Assembly: GCA_019633425.1 (NCBI GenBank) | Contig: WSUB01000008.1 | Coordinates: 434,001-498,000, forward strand | DNA length: 64,000 nt | Direction of reading: 5' to 3' | Source: Tulasnella sp. 424 | Taxonomy: Eukaryota > Basidiomycota > Agaricomycetes > Cantharellales > Tulasnellaceae | Shown: piece after piece, positions 46,373 through 63,078 of the stretch | How positions within the stretch are numbered: the stretch's first letter is position 1 | Layout of the letters: each line of letters begins with the position of its first letter | Notes under the pieces: model-generated | The model's input: only the letters and a program-made list of their open reading frames with translations | Told to the model about the DNA's origin: nothing | Databases searched by the model: none | Position numbers and translations under genes: made by a program

Positions 46373-48495
46373 CTACTCCCCCTTCTCGGGAATATCCTTC
46401 CAATACCCTTTGTTCTTTGCCCACGACCACAAAACAGGCATCTTTTCCCTAACTTGCTCACCCGTCCAAGCGCTGTAATAACCGCCTTTCCAATCTAGGG
46501 GAACTTTCGGAAGGTAAGACATGTCCCGATTGATCGCGCAGCTCCAGATCCGGAGCGTTTCAGGTGAAGCGGAGCGGGAAATGAACGCTTCACCGGGTTT
46601 GGGGGGTGATGATGATGATTCGGAGGTGGGAGGAAGGGACTGTGCAGCGTCGGGGAAAGGAGGCGTAACGATCGGCGGGTTCGTATCGCGATTCGGCGTC
46701 GAGATGTCGATCTCCCATCCGTTTCTCACTTGTGTCGCTCCGACAGCGGAGATGTACGGTAAAATCTCTATCGTACCCTCTGGAGTAAACTCCAGCTTTG
46801 GCGGGTCGTTGGGATCGTTCCTCGCCAGGATGGCTTCCGTCTTCAAGTTCCTCCTCGACCCCATACCGAGTCGGGCTGCAAAGAGTTCCGGGGCGTGCGT
46901 TGGGAAGATGGTCGGAGTGATCTGCTCGAGCACCCCAAAACCGATCTTGCTGCGATTGTTTTTGGCGGTAGAGGAGGAGGAGGAGGAAGGTCGGAGGTAC
47001 AAACGGAACCGAGCTTCGCGGCTGCCTCGTGCGACCATCGGGTAAGTGTTCAGACTGAATCCGCGGGCGAGGTTCGTCGCGAGATCAAGAGTGTCTACGC
47101 CCAGTCCTAAGAAACAAACCCCAAAACCAAAATTCGTTAGCTGGATCAAAACCAATCGAGGCGTATGGAGGGGGAAAATCGCTCTCTTACGCAATTTCGC
47201 AAGCAACGCCAGCTTGTCGTATCGCTCCGTATCCAGCAGGCCTTGTTCCTTCGCTAGCTCCATCAGTCCGTCCACGAAATTCAGTCCAGCTAATGTCTCG
47301 AGATTCATAGCCTCGGCGGCCAATTCCCACTCTCCCTCTGCAGCACCAGGTTTCCGCTGGATCAACTGCAGCTCTTGAGCGTCCTTGTCGAACATGAGGG
47401 CAACTTCTTTCGTGTCCCCGTTCTCATTGCTCCAATCGACGTGTCTGAAGGTGAAGCGAGACTGGCCGATGGAGGTACCCGGGAGCGAAGGAAGGCGAAC
47501 AGTTCGGTGGAGCTGGGCGCGGTGGACTCGTTGAGAACCTGGAGCGTCCTCTGGATCTGCATTGGCGTCCTCTGTCTCCTGAACGGCGTCCTTTGTTTCC
47601 TGAACGGCGTCGTTCTGATTCTGGTCTGCCGATTGCGACGGTCTTCTGGCTGTGGGTGGACGGTAAATTTTGAACCAGCGGTTCTTTTCGTCTGGGGTTG
47701 GTGGGAGGAGAGTCGAGATGCTTTTATCGTTGGCTAAATGAAAAGAGAGGTGAAAAAGAGCAAGGTCAGAGGACCGTTCTGTATAATGAGAGAATTTGTC
47801 CCACCTGGAATTTGGAAAGTTCTTTTAGAATCTTTCACTTGGATTGTGCCGTCGTCTCGACCTTTGAGTCTCAAGGTATTCCAGGATCTCCAGGACCCTC
47901 CGGTAAACCCTTCCACAGAAGGTTTGTCGCCTTCCCCAAGCTCCACGCCTTGCTCGGCTTTTCTCTGTTGCATCAAAACTTTCCAACAATCGTTCAGGTA
48001 CAACGCTTCTGAGCCTTTGAAGCCTGCTTTGATACGGGCTCTAAAGTTTTCTTCGGCTTTGGCGTCCATTGCGCCCAAGACGGCCCTGAATTTGCCGCCT
48101 GATACGTCGCAGTAGCGGACGTAGAGCTCCCAAGGGGCGTCGTAGCCGACGGTCTGGAGCGCTTGAAAGGTGTTGACTACGGGCTGACCAAGGATGGATT
48201 GGTAGAATGCCCAGTTGACGGGCAGGTGGTCTCCCCGCACTTTAGGCATTTCCTGCTCCTCTGCTTGTTGTAAAGGAGGAGCGTCGTCGCGGAGCTGTTC
48301 GTCGTGTTCGTCCATGCCGTCCTCCTCTCCCTCTTCGGGCGCTAGGGGATTTGCCCCTCTCGCACCGAACGCTGCGGACGAGAATCGTTGGACGGGAGAT
48401 ATCCTAGGAGCTCTCTGGCGGAGCAGAACGCGACTTGAGGTTGCCACGGAGGCATGGGTGCGAGTAGCGAGAGTACGAAGAGCGACTGGAAGCAT
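46373..48495 (-). CDS. Uncharacterised protein, predicted mitochondrial, about 600 aa
   Basis: No family recognised. MLPVALRTLATRTHASVATSSRVLL at 48495 is Arg/Ser-rich without acids, and VQRFSSA near residue 36 resembles a fungal presequence cleavage region, so mitochondrial import is likely. Exon 1 continues through a helical domain (LPVNWAFYQSILGQPVVNTFQ, YDAPWELYVRYCDVSGGKFRAVLG, NFRARIKAGFKGSEALYLNDCW). An intron (GTGGGA..ATTTAG, about 47735-47812) joins FQIP to ANDKSISTLLPPTPDEKNRWF. A short tandem repeat (DAVQETKDAVQETEDA) follows, then RFTFRHVDWSNENGD, and after another intron KLRLGVDTLDLATNLARGF. Ends EVREKMP..WAKNKGYWKDIPEKG-like. Two halves might be separate genes, but the join is in frame. 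Complementary to the 3' end of TSR1 in orientation. Confidence 0.7.
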
Positions 48496-52500
<4,005 letters not shown>

Positions 52501-53031
52501 GCGGGGTTGAGCAGGGAAAGGGCGGGTCCCATTCTTGCGGTGGTGATACCCTGATGATTCCATTTTTTCACGATGATGATGATGATGATGACGACGCGAC
52601 CTGTATTTATACGTTGGACGAGGACTGTGTTTTTTCTTTAGCCCCTCTTTACCTTTTTTCCCTTGGCTCACTTGTTCTATTTCTTCTCTCCCTCGTCCAC
52701 CCACTCACCTTACATATCTGCATCATTCCACCCCCCACAGCCGATCTGAGCCTGTCGGTTTTCCTTGAACTAGCAGCTGCTTGAAATCCAAACCCCCTCG
52801 TCCCACTTGATTTTTTTCCCTTTTAGTGTTTGGCTTGCCGCTTGCTTTCTTCTCGTGTCTGAACATATAGAGATTTTTCACTTTTGACCGCACGTTCGCA
52901 GTAATCCCCCGTTTGCAATTGCAGTTACATCATTATTACCATTGAAAATACTTCGTTTTCTTTGCGGGCAACGAGCGGCGTATTACAATACATTAATATA
53001 CACAAAAGGCAGGAAAGGGTGTAGACGAAGA
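52501..53031. other. 3' flank of the kinase, with a GAT repeat
   Basis: About 530 bases between two convergent genes. Contains a GAT/GAC run (about 52572-52593) and T/C-rich sequence. No gene seen. Confidence 0.45.
52572..52593. repeat. (GAT)n short repeat
   Basis: About six GAT units then two GAC units just downstream of the kinase stop codon. Confidence 0.65.
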
Positions 53032-54952
53032 TCAGTATGTGGCTCGTTTGCCTGGAATCGGTGGTCGAGGTGTAAAGAGTATCCGCTGCTGAGGCGGCGG
53101 GGTGTCGTGATCCATCTCGAAAGGTCCATCCTGGCAATTTTGAGGCGGGCTACCGACCATAGTGGCTGTCGTGTTGGACTGGAAAGACTGGAACTTGTGC
53201 TGTCGACTGCATGAACGACACGGTGGTGGAGGACCGTCATCCTGGAGCGCTTCGATGAGTGTCTGGTATCTGTTCTCTTGTTCCCGCTCTTCGTCCAGGG
53301 TTTTGAAGGAAAGACCATCGTCCTTGCTCATGGTACGTAAAGAATGGCGACCGGCAATGCTCGAGCTGCTGTGGGTGGGGTCGGTCTAATGGGCAGGGTC
53401 AGTCAACTCAGCGTTTGTAATGGGCAGAGAGACAATGATTTACAGTCTCAGATACAGGTGTTCCGATGATGCCCATCCTCCGAAGGTCGACCTCGAGTAG
53501 AGATATTCGCCCAAGCGGGGGACCTCGGTGCAGACGAGCTCGTAGGCTGGGGCGTCTGCATCGGCGTTACGTTAGCGGGGACGGGCGAAAGAAATAGATC
53601 GAATGTACTAACGAGTTGAGAGTATACATGAGCGAGTGGCAGTAAAGTTTCCCTTCACGAAGGATAATTATCAGCACGGGAACGACCGATTCGCGTTGCA
53701 ATCATTTCTCACCTCCAAAGAGAATGAAGAACCGCGCGGCGTTAATCGTGCTCTGTTGAAGGCATAGGTTATTAGATCTGGTAAGAACGTTTATGAAGAG
53801 TGCGTACCATTCTTATCGAGAGGACGAACGAGATGATGACGGCAACACCCGACGGTGCAGCTGAGCGCCATGTGATACCCATTAGACTGTGCAGAGCCTC
53901 GTCCACATGAATGACATCGATTCGAGACCGCCTGAAATGGACAAGGACTTTGAATGGGCGTCAGCGTACGTCCTGTTTGCGGTCGATCGATCGTAACTGA
54001 CGGACGATTGTGATACTGGTGTCCAGGCCTAACTTGCGATGAGTACAAATCGTATACGTTAATGCTGATTGGACGTACAAAACCCCAACGCGATAGCCGT
54101 AAGTGCTGCCCCAGAAAGTAAGAGTTAGTATGACGAGACCGGGGTACTCCTTCGAGACTCACTCAATGCTTCGACCGCAGCCCCTTTCTACGAGTCCCAG
54201 AAGAAAATGTGATCAGCATGTATTACATAGCAACAGCTCTGGCCGCCAAACCTTTGGGATGTTCTAGAGGAGGCACGAAGATAATTAGCTGGTGTATGAA
54301 CAAGCGTGCGTCGTACCGTACCCAGGAGCCAAACGCTAGTACTAATGCACTTAGTGATGTGGACTTGGTGGTAATATATAGTGCAACCATGAAGCACGCC
54401 GCAACTACCCTCCTAGTTAACTGTTATGGGGTGTCATGGTATGAAGACTTAGGTGCGAGAGAATGCTTACTAGCCATGCCCTTCGAATGAAGTACGGTTG
54501 AATGCTCGCTACAAGCAAGAAAGTCTGTCCCACACAGTCAGCCATGTTCAAGTCCATCCAAAAGAAAAGCGCGTACAACCAGCGCCTCTGAACGAGTGTA
54601 CTGCTTAGCGATTTATTAGCTCTTGGCCGGTACGGGATAATTCGGGTAACTTACGAAGGTGATGGCTTGGCCTTCAGCGGCTTCAAACAACGTCGCCCAC
54701 GTCATTACTGATTGCAATCTACAAGGATGGGCACACCGGTCATTCTAATGACATGCAAAGGTCATCAAAGGAGACTCACGTTGCAAGGAATACGGTTAAT
54801 CCAACGTAGATCTTCAATGGCCGCTTATCGTCCTGGCACGCACTGTAGTACGTAGCCACTTGCGAGAATAGATACCCTAATAGTAGCGCTTGACTGAGAG
54901 CAATAAAGAAAGCAGCGTGAAGCGAAGATTTTTCGGCCAGAATGGAGGGCAT
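53032..54952 (-). CDS. DUF6534-like multi-pass membrane protein
   Basis: Fungal membrane protein of unknown role. MPSILAEKSSLHAAFFIALSQ at 54952 leads into QALLLGYLFSQVATYYSACQDDKRPLKIYVGLTVFLATLQSVMTW, the family's N-terminal pattern. Then RRWLYALFFWMDLNMADCVGQTFLL, RVVAACFMVALYITTKSTS, AVEALTLTAIALGF, then RSRIDVIHVDEALHSLMGITWRSAAPSGVAVIISFVLSIRM and AARFFILFG, GKLYCHSLMYTLNS, which is the family's closing GKLY motif. A cytosolic tail of about 100 residues has a PPPPCRSC run. At least eleven exons, some short (one of 31 nt near 54005-54035). The join around 54200 is the least certain part. Confidence 0.75.
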
Positions 54953-55340
54953 CGTCGAGGGAAGGAGCGGCGTGAGTCGCTGCCAGAAACGAGATGGCAG
55001 ACCAAGTTTCTAGGAGTTGCTGCGCGGACGGAAGCAAGGGATAAGCTCCGAAATAGGGTGTTTGGTCTCCCAGTCCGAGCCCATTTTGTCGTGTGGATAT
55101 GGTCAATAGAGTGGTCGGGATGGACGCCACGGTGGGCGACAGCTGGACCAAAGCTGGCGGATGGAATTTGAATCTGTACCTCAGCCGGGTTCCTCGCGAG
55201 GATCACATCGTTATCTTTGCATCCATTATCAGAATTCATACTGTATACACAGCAAAGCGTGTTATATCTCGAAGGAGGCTCTGTTTATACAAAACGACCA
55301 AAGAAGATGAGTCAACCTGAACCCGGGCATCACACAATGC

Positions 55341-57157
55341 TCAATCACTCACATCAAAGACAACGATCCTTTGATCGTCCATCATTAATCCGCTATTGCG
55401 CTCGACCGTAAGAGACGGTATAGTTATTTCCCTGTATGGTAAACAAGAGAGGAAGGGTTCGGGGAAGATGTGTGCAACGGCGGTATATGTTGGCTCAGTT
55501 ACGAGTCGCGTTGCCACCCGAGGCATTCCGTCCCCCCAGGCGTCGTGCGGCGACGCCTTTGGGGAGCTAGAGTCTCTTCGAATGGAATAGATATTGAAAT
55601 CCATGATTGAAAGGCGAGATAGGTGGGTGTTTGCTACGGTGAGATAGCGCAGTCCGTGCATATTGCACACCACTGCGTTCGGGAACAACCCATGTGCCCA
55701 GCGTGTGTACTTGGGTCCCCACTCATCCCAAGGAATGGGAGTGGGCCTTTTAGCCTGCAAATGCTCTGCAGCTAGCTCAAGTAACTGGGAAGTGAGCATA
55801 AACACCGTGAAACGAATACTGTTCGCATTGAATAAACCGCCACGAGTAGCGGAGAACGTGAGGACGACAAGGCGATTGTTCGATGGTCTGAAGGGTAGCC
55901 GGTTTGAAAGTGGACGCGGGTTACTTAAACCAGTTATGGCAATGTCCGAATCATTCGGATCGGATCGAGCGCTCATCCCAAAAATCTCACACTGAGCTGC
56001 GAGATTAGGAAGGGCCAGGGCCACCACCTTGTCGAACCTTTGTACCGGGGTGGCTAACCCGTCGCTAGTGTGGACTTCCGCATGCCATGATGTTGTTCTC
56101 CACCGCGTATTGACGTGTCCGACGAGCAGGTACGAGAAATCGTCCAAGAAGGTGAATGCAGCTTCCTCTTTGGAAGCGTACTCCTAGATGAAAATATGGA
56201 GGTCACCATTAAGGCTAGTCATCTTAATCACAGACACCCACATGAATGAGCCGCCCTGCGGGCCAGTCCCAAATCCGGACCTCAGTCTTGCCGGTACCGG
56301 AGTGTTGCTTCCGTGCAGTGTGGACCAATGCAAAAAGGTTTCCCCTCAAGTAGAGGTTAACGTTATTCAACATTGGGTCCATTATGAATCCATCTTCCAA
56401 CCCAACTTCCACCGAAAGCACTGACATAGCAGCTCGAGGGTGAGGTAACAAGACTCCTGCGGTGACGGACATCGTCCTAAAGTGTACTTTATATATCCCC
56501 CGCCCGGCGGGTTCTATGCCTAGGGCTTCGGACCTGAAGGTGATTTGTTATAAGGAATCGGCATTTGTGGCATTCCTGCCCTGTATACAGGCTACTCACA
56601 GCGGCACTGGGCTCTCTAAAAGAACCGTAAGATCTTGGTCCGGGTCGGTGGTGAAATCCTTGACGTTCACTTCGAGATCATCGCATGACCATACAGTGTG
56701 CGGGGAATCAAGCGCGCTTGATCTCAGCCGGTGAAACTCGATGGCGCCGGTAGTGGAAGAATTGTCCTTGCTCTTTCCTATGGCAAGAATCCCTTTCTGA
56801 AAGTCGTACGTAGGGAGGCGGGCATTCGATTGCTTGAAGTCTGTGGAGGGCATCCACTCGTGCCAGACCCTGTTCTGACGGCGCAACAGCTCTAGCCGGC
56901 GGACAATGGGCAGCCGACTACGCTGATCGTCTGCTATGTCGGATGACTCGAGTTCGATCTTGTATTGCAGGGCCAGAGTGTCCCTTATGATGCTGTTGAG
57001 ACCGCGACATATCTAGAAGGCACGAAATCAGCAACCCGGGTTTTGCGTAACCAGGTCGGCGAACCTGCGACAACGCAATAGTATCCCTAAGGTCCAGGAT
57101 CTGAATTATCGCAACCAAGACCTCTGTTGGTAGATGAAGGAGCCCGGACTTCTCCAT
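55341..57157 (-). CDS. F-box protein
   Basis: Predicted substrate adaptor of an SCF ubiquitin ligase. The ATG at 57157 opens MEKSGLLHLPTEVLVAIIQILDLRDTIALSQ, and an intron joins it to ICRGLNSIIRDTLALQYKIELE: together a typical F-box helix pair. The rest is about 500 aa of beta-rich sequence with no recognisable repeat family (LLRRQNRVWHEW, GLMMDDQRIVVFDVSD at the very end). An in-frame upstream ATG near 57277 exists but is not needed. Ends at TGA 55341-55343. Substrate unknown. Basidiomycetes have many such fast-evolving F-box genes. Confidence 0.85.
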
Positions 57158-57349
57158 TAGGGGGGAACGGGGCACTTGTCGGGTGGTGGTGGTGAAGTGA
57201 AGGACAACAAATATTCGATATTCGCACGAGTGGCCAGGGTTTGCCGCGACACGCCGGATCTGAAACGCAACCTCCACCTAATCGTATACATATCAATACA
57301 GAAAGCATGAACTCTACATATCACTATGGTGAAAGTTCTGGCCACGATC

Positions 57350-58520
57350 CTAAGAATCTTCTCCATCGCCCGCGATAGGATCCATGTCGGAATCGGAGGC
57401 CTCTCCGTCGATCTCCATCTGTGTTGGCTTCAGCCCTTTCATCTTTCGAGTCTGCAGCTTATCCAAGTTTTGCTTCTTCACATGAATTCTGGCTCTGATG
57501 TCTCCCATTTCGTCTACTTCCTGGTTCTTCACCTTCTTGCCGAGACCGCTCGTAATGTCCGCCTTCTTCAGCTTCGGCTGTTTCATCGCTTGTTTTAATA
57601 CCTCAGGATCTGGATCCTGGTGCCGTCGTAGTCGCAGGTCGAGTGACGGACCCATGGGCACCAGCTCAGTTCGAGGGGTTCGAACACCGGAGGCGAGCAA
57701 GCGGATGGTGTAACATCGGAAGTGGATGACAGGGAGATCTGAAGGCGACGCAGACGTATCTTCCAAGTTTAGGTTCGGCGGAGTGGGCGCAAGGGTGATA
57801 CTAATGACGTATTCGAGTCCAGCAAGGGATACTGCTGTCATGGGCGATCCGTTGAAGAAGTCAAGGAACATCGACTTGACTTGCATGTATCGTGGATGTG
57901 TGTCGAATAGTTCGGACCCAAAGTGAATGACGGGACGGATTCCAGGCTGAGCTTTAGGCGTCTGTATACATTCATCAAAGCGTTAGAGAAACGATGGAGT
58001 CTATGCGAAAGTGATAACCTACTTTGAAGTCCACCATCGGTATAAAGTTCTCTACCCCAAGCTCAATCATGTCCAGGACCTTGTGGTCGAACATCCTGGC
58101 AAAAATCAAATCGTTGGGTCGCTTCTTTGTGTTTTGCGAGCATACAAATAACGAGGCGTCATTTTTGTCAGCCCAGAAGTCCAGGGATGCGGTGTCTTCA
58201 AAAGGTCTGATCGTGTTTTTCTTGCTGAAGGGAATTCCGTGGGGCTTCTTCAGGGCAAGCTATTCAAGGAGTGAAGTCAGACCAGATAATACTGAGTCGG
58301 TTAGGAAAAAATGTACCAAATCTTTCATCACGCCATTCAAGACTTCGCTTCCCGTTGTTCCTTTAACGAATACCGCGGTCCGGGCATCTTCGACTTCCTT
58401 GGGTTCTCGAGCTGCAAGAGCCCGCTTGACACGAGCATTTCGAGGTTTCCTTAATAAGTTGATCGTAATTTTAGTCTCTGAACTCTCGATCGACCTGATA
58501 GCTTACACTGTGCGCAGCAT
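57350..58520 (-). CDS. RPF2: Ribosome biogenesis protein RPF2 (Brix domain)
   Basis: Works with RRS1 to deliver the 5S RNP to the pre-60S particle. The first intron joins MLRTV (58520) to KPRNARVKRALAAREPKEVED. The Brix domain follows: TAVFVKGTTGSEVLNGVMKDLLALKKPHGIPFSKKN, PFEDTASLDFWADKNDASLFV, NDLIFARMFDHKVLDMIELG, then GIRPVIHFGSELFDTHPRYMQVKSMFLDFFNG and VIHFRCYTIRLLASGVRTPRTELVPMGPS. The Lys-rich C-terminus (KQAMKQPKLKKAD, KKVKNQEVDEMGDIRARIHVKKQNL) ends in an acidic GEDS. Four exons or so, about 350 aa. Orthology is clear. Confidence 0.96.
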
Positions 58521-58937
58521 TGGAAGAGGAAGTGGGGAATGGTAAATTTCACAGTAGCGCCGCCCAAACAAACAAACAATCAGGGGCTCGGTTCGACCGC
58601 TTTTGGTCTTGCATTAATCGTCAAAGGCTCGGGGCTAGCTGAGAAGGTATCAGACAATAGAGTGTATCAATTCCTCCGTTGGGTATATAGGACAGCTACT
58701 ATAACGGTTATTACAAGCACCAGAAACAACCCAGAATCCGAAGACATCCAAAGAGTGGAGAGAATGCAGGCAAGAAGATATTCGAAGCATAATTACTGAC
58801 GCCTAAAAGCCCAACCGTATTTGCAAGAACAAGAAGGGGGAGAAAATGTCGTTGGGCGGACAAAGGTGACCATATTTTATAAATCGAGGGAGAGGGAAAC
58901 ACCACGCAAGAAGAGAAAAAAGAAAAGAAAAACCCAG

Positions 58938-61900
58938 CTAAACCCGGACCCCGCCCAACACACCCCGAGAATTTGTTAATTCATTTCCACCTCCGGAGCT
59001 CTTCCCGAGTCGAGGAGTCCCCCCTGTGGAAGGTGAGCTGGTAGAGCGCGGGGTTGTGGCATTGATAGCGGACCCGGAGACAGCGACGCGGGGTGATTCT
59101 GCTGTTGTAGAGCCTGCATCCCTCTGAGAGTCGGAGTTTGGCTTTGAGAACCGTACATCATTGGTTCGTACGAACTGTGGGGATGGTGATTTGACGCTGG
59201 AAGCTGAGGACCGTCTTGACCTGGAAGCGGAGGGAAGTACGGATTGTGGTTCTCCATCGTAATCGCCCCGGCGTGATGATCGATGGCCCGCGGCATAAGG
59301 GGAGCCGACATCGGAGGAGCGCGAAGCTTCGAATCGGTGAGGAGATGGAGAGGCTTGTCCGGAGTAGGAACCCGGGTAATCTCGTTCGTCGCGGGAGGAA
59401 AGTTCTGACTTGGCGAAGCCATCGGAGACGCTGCGGCTCGCAAAGCCGGACCCGTAAGGGGACCGCCGAAGTTCCGCGGGTGAGCTGGTGAAAGTTGAGG
59501 GGGGTTGTTCGCGCGCGAAACTCCGGGAGAAGTCAGAGGGGCCGGTGGGAGTGTCAGGCTCGCCAGAGACGACGTCGGCATCGGAATGAACGTCGGCCTC
59601 GCCTTCCTCGAGCTCAGACTTGACGTGGAAGCTGCGGCCTTTAGGCGAGGACGTTGGGTACCGGCGAAGGCCGTCATACTGGCCATCCCTTGAGGAAGAA
59701 GACCTGGAGCTTGATTCGAGCTCATCGCGCTCATCGACAGCTGTCTGCCCGGTCCAGCGAGTCCCTGCATCGGACGTGTCTGCCCTTGTAAATGACCCGA
59801 TAGCCCCAAGCCCGCTGGCTGTCCTTGGCCGTCCAGAGGCTGTTGCCGGTGCTAGATGAGATATGTGGTAAGCCAAAATCAAGATCCATCGCCAAAAGCA
59901 GTCGTCGACTTACGGGTGCAGAGTTCCATAAGGGAAAGCCTCCTGCTTGGAGGTCGCCCATCGTCATCGGCTGTGGCTGTTGATGGCCTGTCAAACCCGC
60001 GTTCTCGGCCGCCGAACCTGAATGTGGAGTCACGTCCATTGACTGATCCTCCATCGCTTGAATCAGCCGTGTACGGTCGCTTTGTCCCTCGAGAGAAGGC
60101 GTATGAAGCTGGGTCTGTTGTCGAAGTTGCCGTGCCAGGTCGTACCCCGAACCCAAAACCGAAACCTGAGGACGATTGAGGTCGTCCAAAGGCACTGCCG
60201 CTTGTTGATGGTCGGTTAGAGAACGGGGAGGTACCTCCGACACTGCTGACGCCAGAGAAAGGCCTTCCAGAGGTTGGTCGAGGGAGATTGAGGTAGCCGG
60301 AGTCCCGAGACTGCTCTGATTGGAAGGGGACGTCAGGCGGGTGGAAACTGAAGGGAGAATCATTGACAGGACTGGTGTCTGTCCGGTTCCTGCCGACACT
60401 GAAAGTGAAGTTGAACTGCGTGTTGACGGGCCCGGGGAGTGATGGGGGTACGTTGGAACCTGATCGGCGTGCTCCGAATCCGCCGACAGTGTCTCCGGTG
60501 TTGCTGCGACCGCCTCTTGAACCTGAAACCCGTTTTTCCCCTCCAGCATATCCTGAAGGAAGTTGGCCCAACCTGTCTGGTCCGCCTGCGCCAAACCTAT
60601 AGGTTGAGCTACCGCTCCTCGACCCAGGTCTTGCTCCCCCGTCTGCAAGGTAAGCCGCGGGGGCTGTTCCAGGCCGTCCATACTCTGGGTCGTCAAGATA
60701 GGCAAACCCTCCACTTGAACCTGGAGGTCCGCCACGGGAGTCGGCTCGTTGATCCCCGTAGGGCCGCGACCCCAAGCCCCGAAAGGATTGCTGATGCTCC
60801 GGAGCGGAGGATGGAGGCTCGTCGGCGACGATGGCAGCGATCGGAGGGAGGATGGGATGCGTTTTGCCAGCTGCTGGAGTGGAGACCTGCGATTCGGTGG
60901 TATGAGGCCCGCCGAGCGAGGAGTTGGAGGAAGTCCGGGAATATCGAAAGGATTCGTCACCCCATTGACCAGGTCTTGGTGGGACGCCGAGGCGGCCAGA
61001 GCGCTGAGAGGAGAGGACACCCTCGGACTGAAAGCCGACATCGGTCGGAGTCCCAGGTGCATTTGCTTTCCTTGCGTCGCCAGCCCTCCGAGAGCCAAAG
61101 CTTGCGGTGGAGATCTACGGATACAAGCGCGTCAGCGCAAATGTTCCTCTCGAACAGGAAGATGGCGCAACGCGTAGCAGGCCAGGACGAGAGAGAACGA
61201 GACCGCGATTTATTGGATCAATAATTTATGCAGGGGGAGTGTGTGATGTTACAAGACCAAGAGAGGAAAAAACGCAAGAACCAATTCAACTAACCTCCTT
61301 CGCTGAGTCTTTCGAATACTGCCGCTCATCGTCAAACCCCGCTCCGGTTCCTCCGGAGACTCCAGTTTGGGTGGTTGAGCTTCCATAGCGTTCGCCGCGT
61401 CCCGCGGCTCCGTTAAACCCCGCCGCTGATCTTCCATCGTGACTGTACTGGTGAGCAGAGCGTTGGTGGATATCGCGGGAGGTGGAGTTGGAGTGCCCAA
61501 ACCCCGGCTCCGACCCGACCCCCCGCTCACGAAAACCCTGCTCGACATTGCCATTGCTGCTGCTTCCGCCGATGCTTCGTCCATCAAACCCCGACTCATA
61601 GTCATCTGCTGCTGCTGCTCGTTGTTGCTGTTCTCTGAGGAGCCCGTCAGGTGAGCCTTTAGAGTGGGCCCCAAACCCCGACCCTCCGCCGCCGTTGCTA
61701 GTGGCATCCATTGCTGATCCATTGGCTCCGAGGTGGTCTCCGTTTGACGAGTAGACCGAAGGAGAGACTGGGACAGGGGAATGAAGGTGTTGGTTCCGAA
61801 AGGACTGGGATGGAGCAGAGAGCTGCTGGTGCTGGATATCGGAGTCAACGGGAGTGTGTGCGGAGTGGGGATCGTGAGTGGCTGGAGATCCGGTTTGGAT

Positions 61901-63078
61901 GGGTCCTGGCGCGGCGCCTGGGGGACCAAGAAAGGATCCTCCGCCGGGTGCCGTCGCTGAAGGTGGTCCGGAGCCAAGAAAGGATTGGCCCGCCCCTGCC
62001 GAATTGGCGGACAGTGGAGTAGTGGATGAAGGAGTCAAGGGAGTATGTGGGCCGGGAGATGATGTTTGGCCGTCTGGATAACCTGCCGAATTGGGATTGT
62101 ATGGGCCTAACGACGGAAAGCTTCGGATTAACTCGAAGCCTTAACGACGGGATGGAAGCAAACGATTGCTCACCTGATGCACCAGTGGGATATGCCGGCG
62201 CCGGATATGGCGCATAGCGAACGCCATGAGTAGACGGATAAGGAGGAGGATACTGAGGCGAGTAGCCACCGTACTGTTGCTGTGCAGACACGCCGGCTCC
62301 CGAGGGAGGGTAGTAACCAGGATAGTCTTGGGACGCTGGATAGTGCCCCGTCGGTGGCAACGCTCCATAGGGCGATGGAGGAGGATATTGAGGCATCTGG
62401 TGGTGATATGGGATACCAACGCCGAGCGGCCCTGGGATAGCAGGGGGCGGATATTGACCCTGTCCTTCGTAGCCGGTACTGGTTCCCGGACGAGCGTCTC
62501 CAGCGGCCATGCCGGCAGCAGCGGCAGCGTTGTTGCTAGCTCGGCGCTTTTCTGCTTGTGTTTCGCGGTTGACCTTGCTTGAGCGGGCTGCGAGCTGGGT
62601 GTGGAGGGTGGTAAGCTCACGCATCATGATCTCGTTCTCCGTATGCTTGTCTGAATGAACTGTCTGGGCATGTTGGCGGAGGTTATCGAGGCGAGAAAAT
62701 TGCTTTCCACAGTGACAGGCGAAGGGGCGTTCGCCGGTGTGTTTCCTGCCAGCGGAAGATAGGGAAAAAAAAAGGTGCGCTTTGTTTGAGAATGGACTGA
62801 TGCTTGTAAGAACGCTGTCTAACTAACCTGATATGCCTAGCCAGATGTTCGCTCCTACTAAAGACCATGCGACACTCCCCAAAACCTCTGCATTGAAAAG
62901 TCTTTGCAGGGGCTGGTCGATAGCGCTTTGGTTGGGTTCCGGCGGCTGTGGGTGTGCCCGCGCCTGCTGAAGGGGGTCCTGTCGCAGCTCCATTTGGTCC
63001 TGAAGGTTGTTGCTGGGCAGCTGAAGCTGTTGAAGGATGGAGGTGAGCGGGAGGATGCTGGGATGGGTCGTCCATCAT
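58938..63078 (-). CDS. C2H2 zinc-finger transcription factor, about 1,100 aa
   Basis: Nuclear DNA-binding protein. [12 protein letters not shown] starts at 63078. Finger 1 is [24 protein letters not shown]; an intron (GTTAGT..TGGCAG) joins it to the [19 protein letters not shown] finger 2, which ends [14 protein letters not shown]. This pair is typical of fungal stress-type C2H2 regulators. A coiled stretch ([18 protein letters not shown]) follows, then long Pro/Tyr/Gly and Ser/Gly-rich segments. Later exons join KDSAKE to [21 protein letters not shown] (61112), continuing through [21 protein letters not shown], a Phe/Gly-rich part and [10 protein letters not shown], then through GTAAGT..CATCTAG to [20 protein letters not shown] and the end at 58938. 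Alternative frames are open for long stretches, but the splice joins support this one. Confidence 0.85.
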
